A stretch of DNA of 64,000 nucleotides from Kineosporia succinea (GTDB lineage: Bacteria; Actinomycetota; Actinomycetes; Actinomycetales; Kineosporiaceae). Shown here piece by piece: positions 49,847 through 59,608 of this stretch (within the stretch, counting starts at the first letter, position 1; each line of letters starts with the position of its first letter). The DNA lies in the NCBI RefSeq assembly GCF_030811555.1, contig NZ_JAUSQZ010000001.1, forward strand, positions 6,197,241 through 6,261,240, read 5' to 3'. The notes under the pieces are model-generated. The model was not told where the DNA came from and searched no databases. It saw only the letters and a program-made list of their open reading frames with translations. The position numbers were made by a program, and so were the translations under genes.

Positions 49847-51142
49847 ATGTCCGACAACGTCCGCCTTCCGCTGTGGGCGGGCCGGACGGCCGCGCTCGCG
49901 GGCATCGTGCTCGTGGCGTTCACCCTACGCCAGGCCGTCGCGGCCATGTCCCCGATCCTCGGTGACATCCGCACGGACATCCCGATCTCGACCCTCGGTG
50001 CCGGCCTGCTCGGCACCCTGCCCCCGATCCTGCTCGCGATCTCCGGGTTCGCCGCACCCCGCGTCGCCCGCCGCCTCGGCCTCGACGGCGGCATCGTCCT
50101 CGCCCTGCTGCTCATGACCCTCGGCCACCTCGTGCGCGCGTCCGCCCCAGGGTTCGCCGCGCTGCTCGGCGGCAGCGTGATCGCGCTGACCGGCACCGGT
50201 CTCGGCAACGTGCTGCTGCCCCCGGTCGTGCGGCGGTGGTTCCCCGACCGGGTGGCCCTGCTGACCGCCGTCTACGTCGGCGTCGTGGGTGTCAGCACCG
50301 CCGTGCCGGCCGCGCTCGCCGCCCCCGTCGCCGAACGCGCCGGCTGGCGGTTCTCGCTCGGCATCTGGGCGGTGACCGCGCTCGTCGCACTCGTGCCGTG
50401 GACCGTCGTCGTGGTGCGCGAGCGCCGCCTCCGGCGTTCCGACGAGGTCCCCACCGAGCCCCCGGCCCTCCTGAGGGGGCTGTGGCGCTCGCGGGTGGCC
50501 GTATCGATCACCGTCGTCTTCTCCACCAGCACGGTGCTGACCTACGCGGCTTTCGCCTGGCTGCCCGAGATCCTCGGCGACGTCGCCGGTTCCACCCCGA
50601 CCGAGGCCGGTGTCCTGCTCGCCGTCACCGGCTTCGTCAGCACGCCCATCGCCCTCGTCGCACCCCTGCTCGTGACCCGGCTACGCCGTCCCGCCGCACT
50701 GATCGCCGCCGGCGTCGCGTGTTTCGTGCTCGGCTACCTCGGTCTGCTGCTCGCGCCCGCGCCCCTCACACTGGTGTGGGTACTGCTCATCGGCTCGGGT
50801 TCGATCCTGTTCCCGGTCAGCCTCGTGCTCATCAACGACCGCACCCGCACGCCCGGCGGCACCGTCGCCCTGAGCGGCTTCGCCCAGGGGGTCGCCTACG
50901 GGTTCGGTGCGCTCGGCCCGCTGGTCGTCGGTCTGCTGCACGACGTGAGTCACGGCTGGACTCTGCCCCTGCTGTTCCTGCTCGCGGTCGCCCTGGTGGC
51001 GGCGGTCCCCGTGTTCACCCTGACCCGGCCGGTCTTCGTGGAGGACGACCTCGGGCGGGCCGGTGGGCGGCGCCTCAGGAGCCGTAGACCTCCACCCGGA
51101 GGTCGAAGTTCCCCGAGCCGTTGCCGGGACTGTCGTCGTTGA
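49847..51142 (+). CDS. MFS transporter, CynX/NimT family
   Basis: 431 residues, about twelve membrane helices. LRQAVAAMSPILGDIRTDI near the start and NVLLPPVVRRWFPDR in helix 4 are typical of CynX/NimT (cyanate or nitroimidazole resistance) transporters. The substrate is unknown. The last ~22 residues (RRLRSRRPPPGGRSS onward) are basic and run antisense over a lectin-like remnant, so the native end may have been replaced. Confidence 0.9.
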   Translation: MSDNVRLPLWAGRTAALAGIVLVAFTLRQAVAAMSPILGDIRTDIPISTLGAGLLGTLPPILLAISGFAAPRVARRLGLDGGIVLALLLMTLGHLVRASAPGFAALLGGSVIALTGTGLGNVLLPPVVRRWFPDRVALLTAVYVGVVGVSTAVPAALAAPVAERAGWRFSLGIWAVTALVALVPWTVVVVRERRLRRSDEVPTEPPALLRGLWRSRVAVSITVVFSTSTVLTYAAFAWLPEILGDVAGSTPTEAGVLLAVTGFVSTPIALVAPLLVTRLRRPAALIAAGVACFVLGYLGLLLAPAPLTLVWVLLIGSGSILFPVSLVLINDRTRTPGGTVALSGFAQGVAYGFGALGPLVVGLLHDVSHGWTLPLLFLLAVALVAAVPVFTLTRPVFVEDDLGRAGGRRLRSRRPPPGGRSSPSRCRDCRR

Positions 51143-51176
51143 TGCGGACGAACAGCTTGCTCCCTGCCCGTGGACC
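51075..51176 (-). pseudogene. C-terminal remnant of a lectin-like secreted protein
   Basis: On the minus strand the last ~30 codons before a stop at 51075 read GSKLFVRINDDSPGNGSGNF then DLRVEVYGS, a convincing beta-sandwich ending like PA-IL/LecA-type or related calcium-binding lectins. Upstream in the same frame the sequence becomes Arg/Pro-rich with no start or domain. It lies antisense to the end of the MFS gene. Confidence 0.45.
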
Positions 51177-51255
51177 TGATGCCCGTGGCCGGGACCGACG
51201 AGCGCCGAGGTACTCACCCACCCGCCCGGGGAGGCGACCACGGCGTCCTGAAATC

Positions 51256-52248
51256 TCAGAGCGCACGCAGGGCGGGCGCCACGTCCTGGGTGAACTGGGT
51301 CAGGAAGCGTTCCTGGTCGTTGCCCGGCCCGTGGAAGACCAGGTGGGTGAAACCGGCGTCGGTGTAGCTCTTCACGGCCGCGACCACCTCGGCCGGGTCG
51401 GACGCCACGATCCAGCGCTTCGCGACCTGCTCGATCGGGAGCTCGTCGGCCAGGCGGGCCATCTCGACCGGGTCGTGGACCGAGGCCTTCTGCTCCGGCG
51501 AGAGCGACAACGGCGCCCAGAACCGGGTGTTCTCCAGCGCCCGGGCCGGGTCCTCGTCGAACGACAGCTTGATCTCGATCGTGCGGTCGATGTCACCCTC
51601 GGAACGCTCCGAGAGGGCAAGGCCCTCGCGCAGAGCCGGCAGCAGCGTCTGGGAGTACAGGTCCATGCCCTTGCCCGAGGTACAGATGTACCCGTCCCCG
51701 GCGCGCCCGGCGTACTTGGTCACGCCCGGGCCGCCACCGGCGATGTAGATCGGCACCGGCTGCTCGGGACGGTCGTAGACGGTCGCGTCGTGCAGCCGGT
51801 AGAACTCGCCCTCGAACGTGACCCGCTCGTGCGTCCACAACTGCCGGATCAGGCGCACCGCCTCCCGAAGACGCGCGAAACGCGTGCGCGGCTCGGGGAA
51901 CTCGACCCCGACCGCGGTCTCGTTCAGCGCCTCACCGGTGCCGATCCCCAGGATCACCCGCCCCGGCGCCAGGCACCCCAGCGTCGCGAACGCCTGCGCG
52001 ATCACCGCCGGGTTGTACCGCAGCGTCGGCGTCAGCACCGACGTGCCCAGCTGCACCCGCGACGTGCGCGCGGCCACCCACGGCAACCACACCAGCGCCG
52101 AGGGCGCGTGCCCGTCGACATGCCGCCAGGGCTGGAAATGATCCGAGATCCACACCGAGTCCAGACCCTGGTCCTCGGCCTGCACCGCGAAATCGGCCAG
52201 CTGTCCGGGAGCGAACTGCTCCGCCGACGCCTTGTAGCCCAGCTTCAC
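51256..52248 (-). CDS. fgd: F420-dependent glucose-6-phosphate dehydrogenase
   Basis: 330 residues, luciferase-like TIM barrel. It matches mycobacterial Fgd nearly end to end in the conserved segments: [21 protein letters not shown] (catalytic His), [69 protein letters not shown]. It oxidises glucose-6-phosphate and reduces F420, feeding the F420-dependent enzymes of the cell. Ends 2 bases before the ald stop region; same strand as ald. Confidence 0.96.
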   Translation of the reverse strand: MKLGYKASAEQFAPGQLADFAVQAEDQGLDSVWISDHFQPWRHVDGHAPSALVWLPWVAARTSRVQLGTSVLTPTLRYNPAVIAQAFATLGCLAPGRVILGIGTGEALNETAVGVEFPEPRTRFARLREAVRLIRQLWTHERVTFEGEFYRLHDATVYDRPEQPVPIYIAGGGPGVTKYAGRAGDGYICTSGKGMDLYSQTLLPALREGLALSERSEGDIDRTIEIKLSFDEDPARALENTRFWAPLSLSPEQKASVHDPVEMARLADELPIEQVAKRWIVASDPAEVVAAVKSYTDAGFTHLVFHGPGNDQERFLTQFTQDVAPALRAL

Positions 52249-52250
52249 GG

Positions 52251-53360
52251 TCAGCGGGCCAGGACGTCGACGTGGGGGAGGCCGTGCGCCTGCGCCACCG
52301 GTGCGTAGGTGAGGTCACCGGCGTGCGTGTTCAGGCCCCGGGCCAGGGTGGCGTCGGCCCGCAGGGCCTTCTCCCAGCCGTGGTCGGCCAGGGCCAGGGC
52401 GTAGGGCAGGGTGACGTTCGTGAGGGCGTTGGTGGACGTGTTGGCCACCGCGCCGGGCATGTTCGCGACGCAGTAGAAGACGGTGTCGTGCACGGCGTAG
52501 GTCGGCTCGGCGTGGGTGGTCGGGCGGGAGTCCTCGAAGCAGCCGCCCTGGTCGATGGCGATGTCCACCAGCACGGCGCCGGGACGCATCCGCGAGACCA
52601 GGTCGTTCGAGATCAGTTTCGGCGCGCGGGCACCGGGGACGAGCACGGCGCCGATCACCAGATCGGCGTCCAGCGCGGCCTTCTCGACCTCGTACGCGCT
52701 CGAGGCGATGGTCTGCACCCGGCCGCCGAAGATCCGGTCGGCCTCCCGCAGCCGGTTCACGTCGAGGTCGAGGAGCTGGACGTCGGCGCCCATCCCGACC
52801 GCGATCGTGGCCGCGTTCAGGCCCGAGATGCCCGCTCCGATCACGACCACCCGGGCGGGGCGCACGCCGGGCACGCCGCCGAGCAGCACACCCCGCCCGC
52901 CGGCCGAGCGCATCAGGTGCTGCGCGCCGACCTGGGGGGCGAGGCGTCCCGCGACCTCGCTCATCGGCGCCAGGAGAGGCAGGGCGCCCGAGGAGGTCTG
53001 GACGGTCTCGTAGGCGATCGCGGTCGTGCCCGCCGCCAGCAGGGCGTCGGTGCAGGGCCGGGACGCGGCCAGGTGCAGGTAGGTGAACAGGGTCTGCCCG
53101 GCCCGCAGGTGACCGTACTCGCTCTCCACCGGCTCCTTGACCTTGAGCACGAGTTCGGCCGCGCCCCAGACCTCCTGGGCGGAGCCGGCGATCTTCGCGC
53201 CCGCCGCCTCGTAGTCGGCGTCGGGGATCGACGAGCCGGTGCCCGCCCCCTGCTCGACGAGCACGTCGTGACCCCGCAGCGTCAGTTCGCGCACCCCGGC
53301 GGGGGTGATGGCGACGCGGTACTCGTGGTTCTTGATCTCCTGGGGAACTCCGACCAGCAT
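52251..53360 (-). CDS. ald: Alanine dehydrogenase
   Basis: 369 residues. Start [18 protein letters not shown] is the family signature; catalytic Lys75 and His96 (TYLHLA), NAD motif GAGISG (175-180) and Asp270 in DIAIDQGG are present. Converts L-alanine to pyruvate and ammonia reversibly. Divergent from an Lrp/AsnC regulator, the usual arrangement for ald. The kynureninase operon 1 kb away would release L-alanine. Confidence 0.97.
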   Translation of the reverse strand: MLVGVPQEIKNHEYRVAITPAGVRELTLRGHDVLVEQGAGTGSSIPDADYEAAGAKIAGSAQEVWGAAELVLKVKEPVESEYGHLRAGQTLFTYLHLAASRPCTDALLAAGTTAIAYETVQTSSGALPLLAPMSEVAGRLAPQVGAQHLMRSAGGRGVLLGGVPGVRPARVVVIGAGISGLNAATIAVGMGADVQLLDLDVNRLREADRIFGGRVQTIASSAYEVEKAALDADLVIGAVLVPGARAPKLISNDLVSRMRPGAVLVDIAIDQGGCFEDSRPTTHAEPTYAVHDTVFYCVANMPGAVANTSTNALTNVTLPYALALADHGWEKALRADATLARGLNTHAGDLTYAPVAQAHGLPHVDVLAR

Positions 53361-53506
53361 GCTGTGCTCCGTTTCAGAGGGGGGACCGGGTGGGGGAGAG
53401 CATGCCCCGCGGTTTCGTTACGAGGTTGTTTCGCCGAACAAGATTTGGCGATAAGGACCTACCCTGGTGGAGTGTTCGAGAATGGCCAGGTCAGGGAGTG
53501 CTCGTC

Positions 53507-54019
53507 GTGAACAATCGTCGATCCGTGCAGGGGCCGGTCGAACTGGACGACGTCGATCGCCAGATCCTCGACGTGCTGGCCCGCGACGCTCGGGTGGCCA
53601 ACAGCACGCTGGCCGGGATGGTCGGGGTGGCGCCGTCCACGTGCCTGATGCGCGTGCGCCGTCTGCAGGAGACCGGCGTCATCAACGGGTTTCGCGCCGA
53701 TCTGTCCCCCGAGGCGCTCGGGCGCCCGCTGCAGGCGCTGATCGCGGTGCGGCTGGGCACGCCGTCACGCAACCGGGTCGGGGCGTTCGCCCGGGAGATG
53801 GCGGCGCTGCCGGGCGTGCTCAACGTGTACTTCCTCGGGGGCGCGAACGACTTCCAGATCCACATCGCCGTCGAGACACCGGGCGCCCTGCGCGATTTCG
53901 TGGTGGAGCACCTGAGTGCCCGTCGGGAGGTCGCGTACACCGAGACGAACGTGGTGTTCGAGCATCTCAGCGGGGGAGTCGCGGCGAGCGCACCGGGGGC
54001 GGATCCCCACCCCCGGTGA
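53507..54019 (+). CDS. Lrp/AsnC-family regulator of alanine dehydrogenase
   Basis: About 170 residues. HTH about 12-60 (DVDRQILDVLARDARVANS, GVAPSTCLMRVRRLQETGVI) and a C-terminal RAM ligand-binding domain with LPGVLNVYFLGGANDFQIHI. Divergent from ald, so it probably activates ald with alanine as effector, as AldR-type proteins do. GTG at 53507 is 8 bases after GGGAG; GTG 53498 is possible. A weak TCGCC/GGCGA dyad (53431-53451) lies in the shared gap. Confidence 0.9.
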   Translation: MNNRRSVQGPVELDDVDRQILDVLARDARVANSTLAGMVGVAPSTCLMRVRRLQETGVINGFRADLSPEALGRPLQALIAVRLGTPSRNRVGAFAREMAALPGVLNVYFLGGANDFQIHIAVETPGALRDFVVEHLSARREVAYTETNVVFEHLSGGVAASAPGADPHPR

Positions 54020-54025
54020 CGGTGC

Positions 54026-54307
54026 TCAGACGTCGTACTGGGTGAATCCGGGCGGGGCGGCCGCGGCGCCGCTGATGAACGCGGTCCAGGCCACGGTGTG
54101 CGGCTGCAGCTTGTGCGTCTCGTGGTCGTCGGCGGTGTCCCAGATCTCCAGCAGGCGCAGGTTCTCGTCCTCGCCGAGCTTCCACGACAGCTGGTACTCC
54201 ACACAGCCGTCTTCCTGTGCGCAGAGCTTCTGGAACGTCGCGCCCTCGGCCGTGACCTCGGCGACCCGCTCGGGGGTGACGCTGATACCGCCGTGAACGA
54301 TCCTCAT
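54026..54307 (-). CDS. ABM-domain (antibiotic biosynthesis monooxygenase-like) small protein
   Basis: 93 residues. GATFQKLCAQEDGCVEYQLS, LLEIWDTADDHETHK and a final QYDV are typical of the dimeric ABM/YgiN ferredoxin-like fold: cofactor-free quinol monooxygenases and heme or substrate handlers. Last gene of the leftward kynureninase operon; its start overlaps the luciferase-like gene stop, so it is part of the pathway. Confidence 0.85.
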   Translation of the reverse strand: MRIVHGGISVTPERVAEVTAEGATFQKLCAQEDGCVEYQLSWKLGEDENLRLLEIWDTADDHETHKLQPHTVAWTAFISGAAAAPPGFTQYDV

Positions 54308-55320
54308 GGGTGTGCCTTTCCGGTGAGCCGCCGCAGGGCCGGCAGCACGGTGCTGCCGATCAGCCGGACGGCGGAGGTGGGGTCGGGGCCCATCGGCGGG
54401 CCGAACGAGATGTGCCGGACCCCGGCGTCGATCAGCTGGGCGCACTGCTCGATCACGTCGCCGGCGCCGCCGACGATGCCCAGCTGCAGCATGGAGTCGG
54501 TGACCGACGCGACCGCGTCGTCCTCGCGTCCCTCGAGCATGAGCTTCTGGGTGCGCGCGAACTCCTGCGGGTCGAGGCCGTTGGCCGCGAGCGCGTCGGT
54601 GGACAGGGAGCCGCTGTAGAGCGCGATGTGGCGCGCCATCAGGGTTCTGGCCTCGTCCCGGTCGTCGGAGATGCTGGCCCACACACAGGCGGCGACGTCG
54701 AGGTCGTCGATGGTGCGCCCGGTCTTGGCGGCACCGGCCCTCAGTTGCTCGACCACCCCGTAGACGTGACGCGGCGGCAGGCACAGCGGCAGGGCGCCGT
54801 CGGCGATGCGGCCGGTCAGGTCGAGCATCTTCGGGCCCATCGCGCCGATGTAGATGGGGACGGGACGGTGGTAGCGCAGGCGGGCGTTCGGCGTCCAGTG
54901 CTCGCCGGTGCCGGGGACGCCCGCGGGGGTGCGCCCGTGGGTGAGCTCGCGGATGGCGAGCACGGCTTCACGGGTGCGCACGACCGGTTTCGGCGGGGTG
55001 ATCCCCGCCCAGCTGAAGAAGACGTCGGAGCCGGCGCCCAGGCCGAGCAGGAAGCGGTCGCCGGAGATCTCCTGCAGGCCGGAGGCGAACATGGCGATCT
55101 GGGCCGGGTTGAGCGAGACCGGGTCGATGACGCCGGACCCGAAGCGGATGCGGGTGGTGCGCAGGGCGATGGCGGCCAGGGTGACGAGGCCGGGTTCGCC
55201 GAACAGGTCGTTGCCGGTCCAGACCTGGTCGAAGCCGGCTTCCTCGGCCAGGAGCGCCTTCTCGACCACCGGCATCACGCCCTGGCCGCCGATGCGGATG
55301 CTGAAGGTCAACTCGCTCAT
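54304..55320 (-). CDS. Luciferase-like (LLM class) flavin/F420-dependent oxidoreductase, copy 2
   Basis: 338 residues, TIM barrel. QVWTGNDLFGEPGLVTLAAI, DPVSLNPAQIAMFASGLQEI, LLGLGAGSDVFF and VPIYIGAMGPKMLDLTGRIA mark an LLM protein closer to methylene-H4MPT reductase-like/F420 enzymes than to bacterial luciferase. It is a clear paralog of the LLM gene at 59609. Overlaps neighbours on both sides. Cofactor and substrate not determinable. Confidence 0.88.
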   Translation of the reverse strand: MSELTFSIRIGGQGVMPVVEKALLAEEAGFDQVWTGNDLFGEPGLVTLAAIALRTTRIRFGSGVIDPVSLNPAQIAMFASGLQEISGDRFLLGLGAGSDVFFSWAGITPPKPVVRTREAVLAIRELTHGRTPAGVPGTGEHWTPNARLRYHRPVPIYIGAMGPKMLDLTGRIADGALPLCLPPRHVYGVVEQLRAGAAKTGRTIDDLDVAACVWASISDDRDEARTLMARHIALYSGSLSTDALAANGLDPQEFARTQKLMLEGREDDAVASVTDSMLQLGIVGGAGDVIEQCAQLIDAGVRHISFGPPMGPDPTSAVRLIGSTVLPALRRLTGKAHP

Positions 55321-55595
55321 GCGTTCTCCGGGGTGACGGGCTCGACGCGGATGTGCAGGTTCTCGGGCGGGTCGGGGCAGGCGATCAGGGGACGCCCGGT
55401 CAGGTAGGCGTCGGGCGTCGCGGTGTCGAGGTGGCCGAGGACGGCGGGGATCACGGAGGCAATGGCGAAGTAGCAGAACCGTTTTCCCTCCGGGACGGTG
55501 AGCCCGGTGGGGGACAGCTCGAACCAGTCGCCGACCTGCAGGGCGCAGGCCGAGTAGTTCATGTCCTCCACGGTGCAGCGGACGGTGACGCTCAC
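55317..55595 (-). CDS. TIGR04076-type small protein, copy B
   Basis: 92 residues. YSACALQVGDWFELSPTGL, then GKRFCYFAIASVIPAVLGHL and IACPDPPENLHIRVEPV match the TIGR04076 pattern (Gly-rich turn, C-x-x-A-l-x-s-v-i-P, CPDP). The family has no established function to my knowledge. GTG start overlaps the stop of copy A. Confidence 0.8.
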   Translation of the reverse strand: MSVTVRCTVEDMNYSACALQVGDWFELSPTGLTVPEGKRFCYFAIASVIPAVLGHLDTATPDAYLTGRPLIACPDPPENLHIRVEPVTPENA

Positions 55596-55870
55596 AGGGC
55601 CTCCAGTCGCAGGACGACGTTCTCGGTGGCGTCGGGACAGGTGAGGTACGGCTTGCGGGCGAGCCAGTCGTCGGCGGGCAGGGCGTTCTGGCGCATGCCG
55701 AGCACCGGGATCACACCCATGAGAGCCAGTGGGCAGAAGGGCTTCCCGTCGGTGGACAGGCCCGGCCCGTCCACGTCGACGCTGTCGCCGACCCGGATCC
55801 CGCAGCGTGGTGCGTCGGCCCGGTCGACGACGATGCGGACCCTCGGCGAGGGCGGGAGCATCTCAGACAC
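55592..55870 (-). CDS. TIGR04076-type small protein, copy A
   Basis: 92 residues, same layout as copy B: CGIRVGDSVDVDGPGL, GKPFCPLALMGVIPVLGMRQ, LTCPDATENVVLRLEAL. The shared FC and TCPD/ACPD cysteines could bind a metal or cofactor. GTG start at 55870 overlaps the SDR stop (55863). The pair probably forms a heterodimer or is a recent duplication. Confidence 0.8.
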   Translation of the reverse strand: MSEMLPPSPRVRIVVDRADAPRCGIRVGDSVDVDGPGLSTDGKPFCPLALMGVIPVLGMRQNALPADDWLARKPYLTCPDATENVVLRLEAL

Positions 55871-56819
55871 CGATCGGCTCCCCTCCGGTCAGCCACAGCG
55901 TCTGCCCGGTGACGGCGGGTGACTCGACGAGAGTGACCACGGCCCGGGCGATGTCGGCTGGCGACGGGAAGACACCCAGCGCCATCCGCTGCAGCAGGCG
56001 CTCGGACAGGTCGGCCTGCTCGGGCGTGAGATCTTCCGGTTCGCCGGGGTCGACCACCCGGCCGGGCGCCACGATGTTGGCGGTGATGCCGTGGGTGCCC
56101 TCCTCGAGCGCGAGGTAGCGGGTGAGGGTGGTGGCGGCGGCCTTGGCGGCGCCGTAGTACCCGAACCCGGGCGCCGGGCGGGCCATCAGGGCTCCGGAGA
56201 GGTAGACGACGCGTCCGTTCCCGGCCTTGCGCATGCCGGGCACGACCCGGGCGCACAGGGCGGCGTGCGCGGCGACGGCCGCCAGCTGCCCGGCGAGGGC
56301 GCCGGGGTCGGGGTCGGCCATCGGGACGGGCGCCGAGAGCCCCGGATGGGCGGCGTTGACCAGCACCGCGACGGGGCCGAGGGCCTCCTCGACGGTGGCG
56401 ACCAGGGCCTCGACGGCTCCGGGCGCGGTCAGGTCGGCCCCGACGGCCAGATGGACCGGTTGGACCGGTTGGACTGTTACGGACCGGCCGGTTTCGGGCG
56501 AGTCGCCCGCGAGCGGGGCGGCGCTGGGCTGAGCGGTACTGGGCCGGGTCATGAGGGACGCGTCGGCCGGTTCGGGCGCGGACGGTGGGGGTGGGGTGGG
56601 AAGAGACGTGGGCGGGGCCGACGCGCCGGGGGACGCCGGTGGGGGAGCGGGCAGGCCGGCGACCAGGGCCTGGGCCGTGTCCGGGCGGCTGCGGTAGTGC
56701 ACCGCCACCCGGAATCCACGGGCCGCGAGGGCGGTGGCCACCGCCCTCCCGATCGGCCCGGTGCCCCCGGCGACCAGAGCGACCGGGCCGGCCGGCGCGT
56801 GCGCCGTCGGGCCCGTCAC
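55863..56819 (-). CDS. SDR-family oxidoreductase with proline-rich insertion
   Basis: 318 residues against about 250 for a normal FabG-type SDR. Cofactor motif GGTGPIG (18-24), Tyr/Lys in YYGAAK and a C-terminal [11 protein letters not shown] are intact. Residues about 57-123 are an Ala/Pro/Ser-rich insertion placed after the second Rossmann strand/helix, ending with a VQPVQPV repeat. Start ATG overlaps the ABC ATPase stop. It would reduce or oxidise an intermediate of the operon's pathway. Confidence 0.85.
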   Translation of the reverse strand: MTGPTAHAPAGPVALVAGGTGPIGRAVATALAARGFRVAVHYRSRPDTAQALVAGLPAPPPASPGASAPPTSLPTPPPPSAPEPADASLMTRPSTAQPSAAPLAGDSPETGRSVTVQPVQPVHLAVGADLTAPGAVEALVATVEEALGPVAVLVNAAHPGLSAPVPMADPDPGALAGQLAAVAAHAALCARVVPGMRKAGNGRVVYLSGALMARPAPGFGYYGAAKAAATTLTRYLALEEGTHGITANIVAPGRVVDPGEPEDLTPEQADLSERLLQRMALGVFPSPADIARAVVTLVESPAVTGQTLWLTGGEPIGV

Positions 56820-57583
56820 CGCAGCACCGCCGACAGGAAGGCCTGGGTGCGCTCGTGCGTGGGGTTGCCGAGGACCTCGTCGGGGGTGCCCTGCTCGACG
56901 ACGCGCCCGGCGTCCATGAAGACCACCCGGTCGGCGACCTCGCGGGCGAAACCCATCTCGTGGGTGACGACGACGACCGTGATGCCGCCGGTGCGGGCCA
57001 GGTCTTTCATGACGGCCAGCACCTCACCGACGAGCTCGGGGTCGAGGGCACTGGTGGGCTCGTCGAACAGCATCACCTGCGGGCGCATTGCCATGGCCCG
57101 GGCGATCGCGACGCGCTGCTGCTGGCCGCCGGACAGCTTGGACGGGTACGAGTTCGCCTTGCCGGCCAGACCGACGCGGGTGAGCAGCTCCAGCCCGTAG
57201 GCCCGGGCCTCGGCGGCGTTCTCGCCCTTCACCTTGACCGGTGCGAACGAGACGTTCTCCAGGGCGGTCATGTGCGGGAAGAGGTTGAACTGCTGGAACA
57301 CCATGCCGATGCCGAGGCGCTGGGTGCAGGCCTCGCTCTCGCGCAGCTCGTGCAGGCGCCCGTTGTGCTCGCGGTAGCCGACGAGCTGGCCGTCGACCGA
57401 GATGCTGCCGGCGTTGATGTCCTCGAGATGGTTGACGGTGCGCAGCAGGGTGCTCTTGCCGGATCCGGAAGGCCCGATGATGCAGACCGTCTCACCGCGC
57501 GCGACCTGGAGGTCGACGCCGAACAGGACCTGGGTGGAGCCGTACCACTTGTCGACGCCCTGGATGTCGATCATGGAGGTCAT
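56816..57583 (-). CDS. Polar amino-acid ABC transporter ATPase
   Basis: 255 residues. Walker [12 protein letters not shown]-loop [10 protein letters not shown], signature LSGGQQQR, Walker [15 protein letters not shown]-loop THEMGFARE: the GlnQ/HisP type. Start overlaps the permease stop (ATGA). With the permease and the lipoprotein at 60584 it forms a full importer for an amino-acid-like solute, plausibly kynurenine or tryptophan. Confidence 0.93.
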   Translation of the reverse strand: MTSMIDIQGVDKWYGSTQVLFGVDLQVARGETVCIIGPSGSGKSTLLRTVNHLEDINAGSISVDGQLVGYREHNGRLHELRESEACTQRLGIGMVFQQFNLFPHMTALENVSFAPVKVKGENAAEARAYGLELLTRVGLAGKANSYPSKLSGGQQQRVAIARAMAMRPQVMLFDEPTSALDPELVGEVLAVMKDLARTGGITVVVVTHEMGFAREVADRVVFMDAGRVVEQGTPDEVLGNPTHERTQAFLSAVLR

Positions 57584-58431
57584 CGTTCGGCCGCCCGTCG
57601 CTCGAGGAAGAACTGGGCCGTCGAGTAGATGACGATCACCAGCAGGTACCAGATGGTCGCCACGATGAGCATCTCGATGGTGCGGAAGTTGATGCCCGAG
57701 ATGCCCAGGGCCACGGTGAGCAGGTCGCCGCCGGCGATCACGGAGACGATGGCCGAGGCCTTGAGCATGCCGATGAACTCGTTGCCCAGCGGCGGGATGA
57801 TCACCCGCAGGGCCTGCGGGAGCACGATGTGGCGCAGGGTCTTCGTGCGGTTGAGGCCGAGGGCCTTGGCGGTCTCGTGCTGGCCCTGCCCGACCGCGAG
57901 CAGGCCGCTGCGCACGATCTCGGCCATGTACCCGGAACCGGCCAGCGACAGCCCGATCACCGAGGCCACGAAGGGGGTCACGACCTCGCCGACCGGGGCC
58001 GACCAGAACGTCACGCCGGTGAACGGGATGCCGAGGCTGAACTCCCGGAAGAACAGGCCGAGGTTGCCGACGAAGATCAGCAGCACGATGAGCGGGACGC
58101 CGCGGAAGACGAAGACCCACACCGACGCGGCCCCGGCGATGACCCGGCTCGGCGACATCCGCATGACCCCCACGACGATCGCCAGCAGCAGGGCGAAGAC
58201 CATGCCCACGACGGTCATCTCGAGGGTCAGCAGCAGGCCCTTGAGCACGGACCGGGCGAACAGGTACTGCCCGACCACGCTCCACTCGAAGTTCGGGTTG
58301 GTGGCCAGGCCCCAGAGCATCCACAGCACCAGCAGCACGACCACGGTGGCGCCGGCGGCGCGCCCGTAGTGCCGCACCGGGACCACGTCGCGGCGCGGGG
58401 CCTTCACGGTCTCGAGCCGCACGTCGGTCAT
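57580..58431 (-). CDS. Polar amino-acid ABC transporter permease
   Basis: 283 residues. After a 25-residue cytosolic tail come membrane helices with the HisM/GlnP signature [20 protein letters not shown] (EAA loop) and [17 protein letters not shown]. No second permease gene is present, so it probably works as a homodimer. ATG overlaps the monooxygenase stop. Confidence 0.92.
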   Translation of the reverse strand: MTDVRLETVKAPRRDVVPVRHYGRAAGATVVVLLVLWMLWGLATNPNFEWSVVGQYLFARSVLKGLLLTLEMTVVGMVFALLLAIVVGVMRMSPSRVIAGAASVWVFVFRGVPLIVLLIFVGNLGLFFREFSLGIPFTGVTFWSAPVGEVVTPFVASVIGLSLAGSGYMAEIVRSGLLAVGQGQHETAKALGLNRTKTLRHIVLPQALRVIIPPLGNEFIGMLKASAIVSVIAGGDLLTVALGISGINFRTIEMLIVATIWYLLVIVIYSTAQFFLERRAAER

Positions 58432-59588
58432 GCCGCCTCCTGCGGGTGGGCGCTCACCAGGGCCTGCCCGACCGACTGCCAGCGGCTGCGCCAGGTCGAG
58501 GCGTGGGCGGTCAGGCCGGTGGCGTCGCGCACCAGCTTCTCGAACGGGTAGCGCTCGTAGATGGCCGCGGAGCCGAGGATCTCACCGACCCGGTCGAGGA
58601 CCTGACGGGTGAACTCCTGGGCCAGCGGTGCGTCGCCACGGGCCATGACGCTGTCGTCGGGGACCACGCCGGGGGTGAAGATGGCCTGGTCGATGGCGCT
58701 GACGCCGTCGATGACCAGGCTCCGGGCGGCGCGGACGTAGGTGGACGCCTCGCCGAGCAGGTTGAGCTGGCGCTCGGACGGCCGGCGCCCGCGCATCCCG
58801 GTGAGGTGGGCGGTGGCGATGTCCACGGCGTGCTGGGCGATGCCGACGGAGATCCCGGCCATGCTGTAGAAGGGCAGGTCGACGTGCTTGTTCAGGGGCT
58901 CGGCGTCGGCGGTGGGGGTGAAGAGCCGGTCGAAGGAGTGGTTCCCGGGCACGAACACGTCGGTCACGCTGTAGCCCTGGCTGGCCGAGGCCCGCAGCCC
59001 GATGACGTGCCAGTCGTCGAGCAGCGTGACCTGGTCGGTGGGCAGCCACACGCCGAGGGTCAGGACGCTGCCGTCGGCCTTGCGCACCTTCTCGCCGGTC
59101 TCGGTCTCCACCTCGACGCCGCCGAGAATGCGCTCGGCCGTGCGGATCCCGCTGCCGAACTTCCAGGTGCCGGTGACCCGGTAGCCGCCGGGAACCTGCA
59201 CGGCCCGGGCCTTGGGGTGGAACGAACCGCAGGTGGGGATGTCGAGCTCGGGGTACAGCTCGTCGTAGGCCTGGGGGTCCAGGCGCCCGGCGTAGAAGCC
59301 GGTGGCCGCGAGAACGCAGACGTTCCAGGCGATCCCGGCGTCGGCGGTGGCGATGGTCTCGATCATCCGGGTCTGGTCGGCCAGGCTCATCTGCGGGCCG
59401 CCGTGGGCGGTGGAGAACCCGACGCGGTAGGTGCCCGCGGCGCGGAACCCCTCTTTCAGCCGGTCGGTCAGGTGGCCCTGGGCCTCGCAGGTGGCGGCGT
59501 CCTCCCGCACCATCGGCAGCAGGGCCTCGACGTTGGTGAGGATGTCGCCCGGGGCGAGGTGCGCGGGCCGGACGGTTTCGGTCGTCAT
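58428..59588 (-). CDS. Acyl-CoA-dehydrogenase-fold flavin monooxygenase (DszC/HsaA-like)
   Basis: 386 residues. It has the ACAD fold but no acyl-CoA catalytic glutamate context. [20 protein letters not shown] then [17 protein letters not shown] resembles group D monooxygenases (HsaA, DszC, HpaB-like), which hydroxylate aromatics with reduced flavin from a partner. The flavin reductase gene at 61908 in the same operon is the likely partner. ATG at 59588 follows AAGGAG by 6 bases. Confidence 0.88.
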   Translation of the reverse strand: MTTETVRPAHLAPGDILTNVEALLPMVREDAATCEAQGHLTDRLKEGFRAAGTYRVGFSTAHGGPQMSLADQTRMIETIATADAGIAWNVCVLAATGFYAGRLDPQAYDELYPELDIPTCGSFHPKARAVQVPGGYRVTGTWKFGSGIRTAERILGGVEVETETGEKVRKADGSVLTLGVWLPTDQVTLLDDWHVIGLRASASQGYSVTDVFVPGNHSFDRLFTPTADAEPLNKHVDLPFYSMAGISVGIAQHAVDIATAHLTGMRGRRPSERQLNLLGEASTYVRAARSLVIDGVSAIDQAIFTPGVVPDDSVMARGDAPLAQEFTRQVLDRVGEILGSAAIYERYPFEKLVRDATGLTAHASTWRSRWQSVGQALVSAHPQEAA

Positions 59589-59608
59589 GACGTTCTCCTT
59601 CGAATCTT

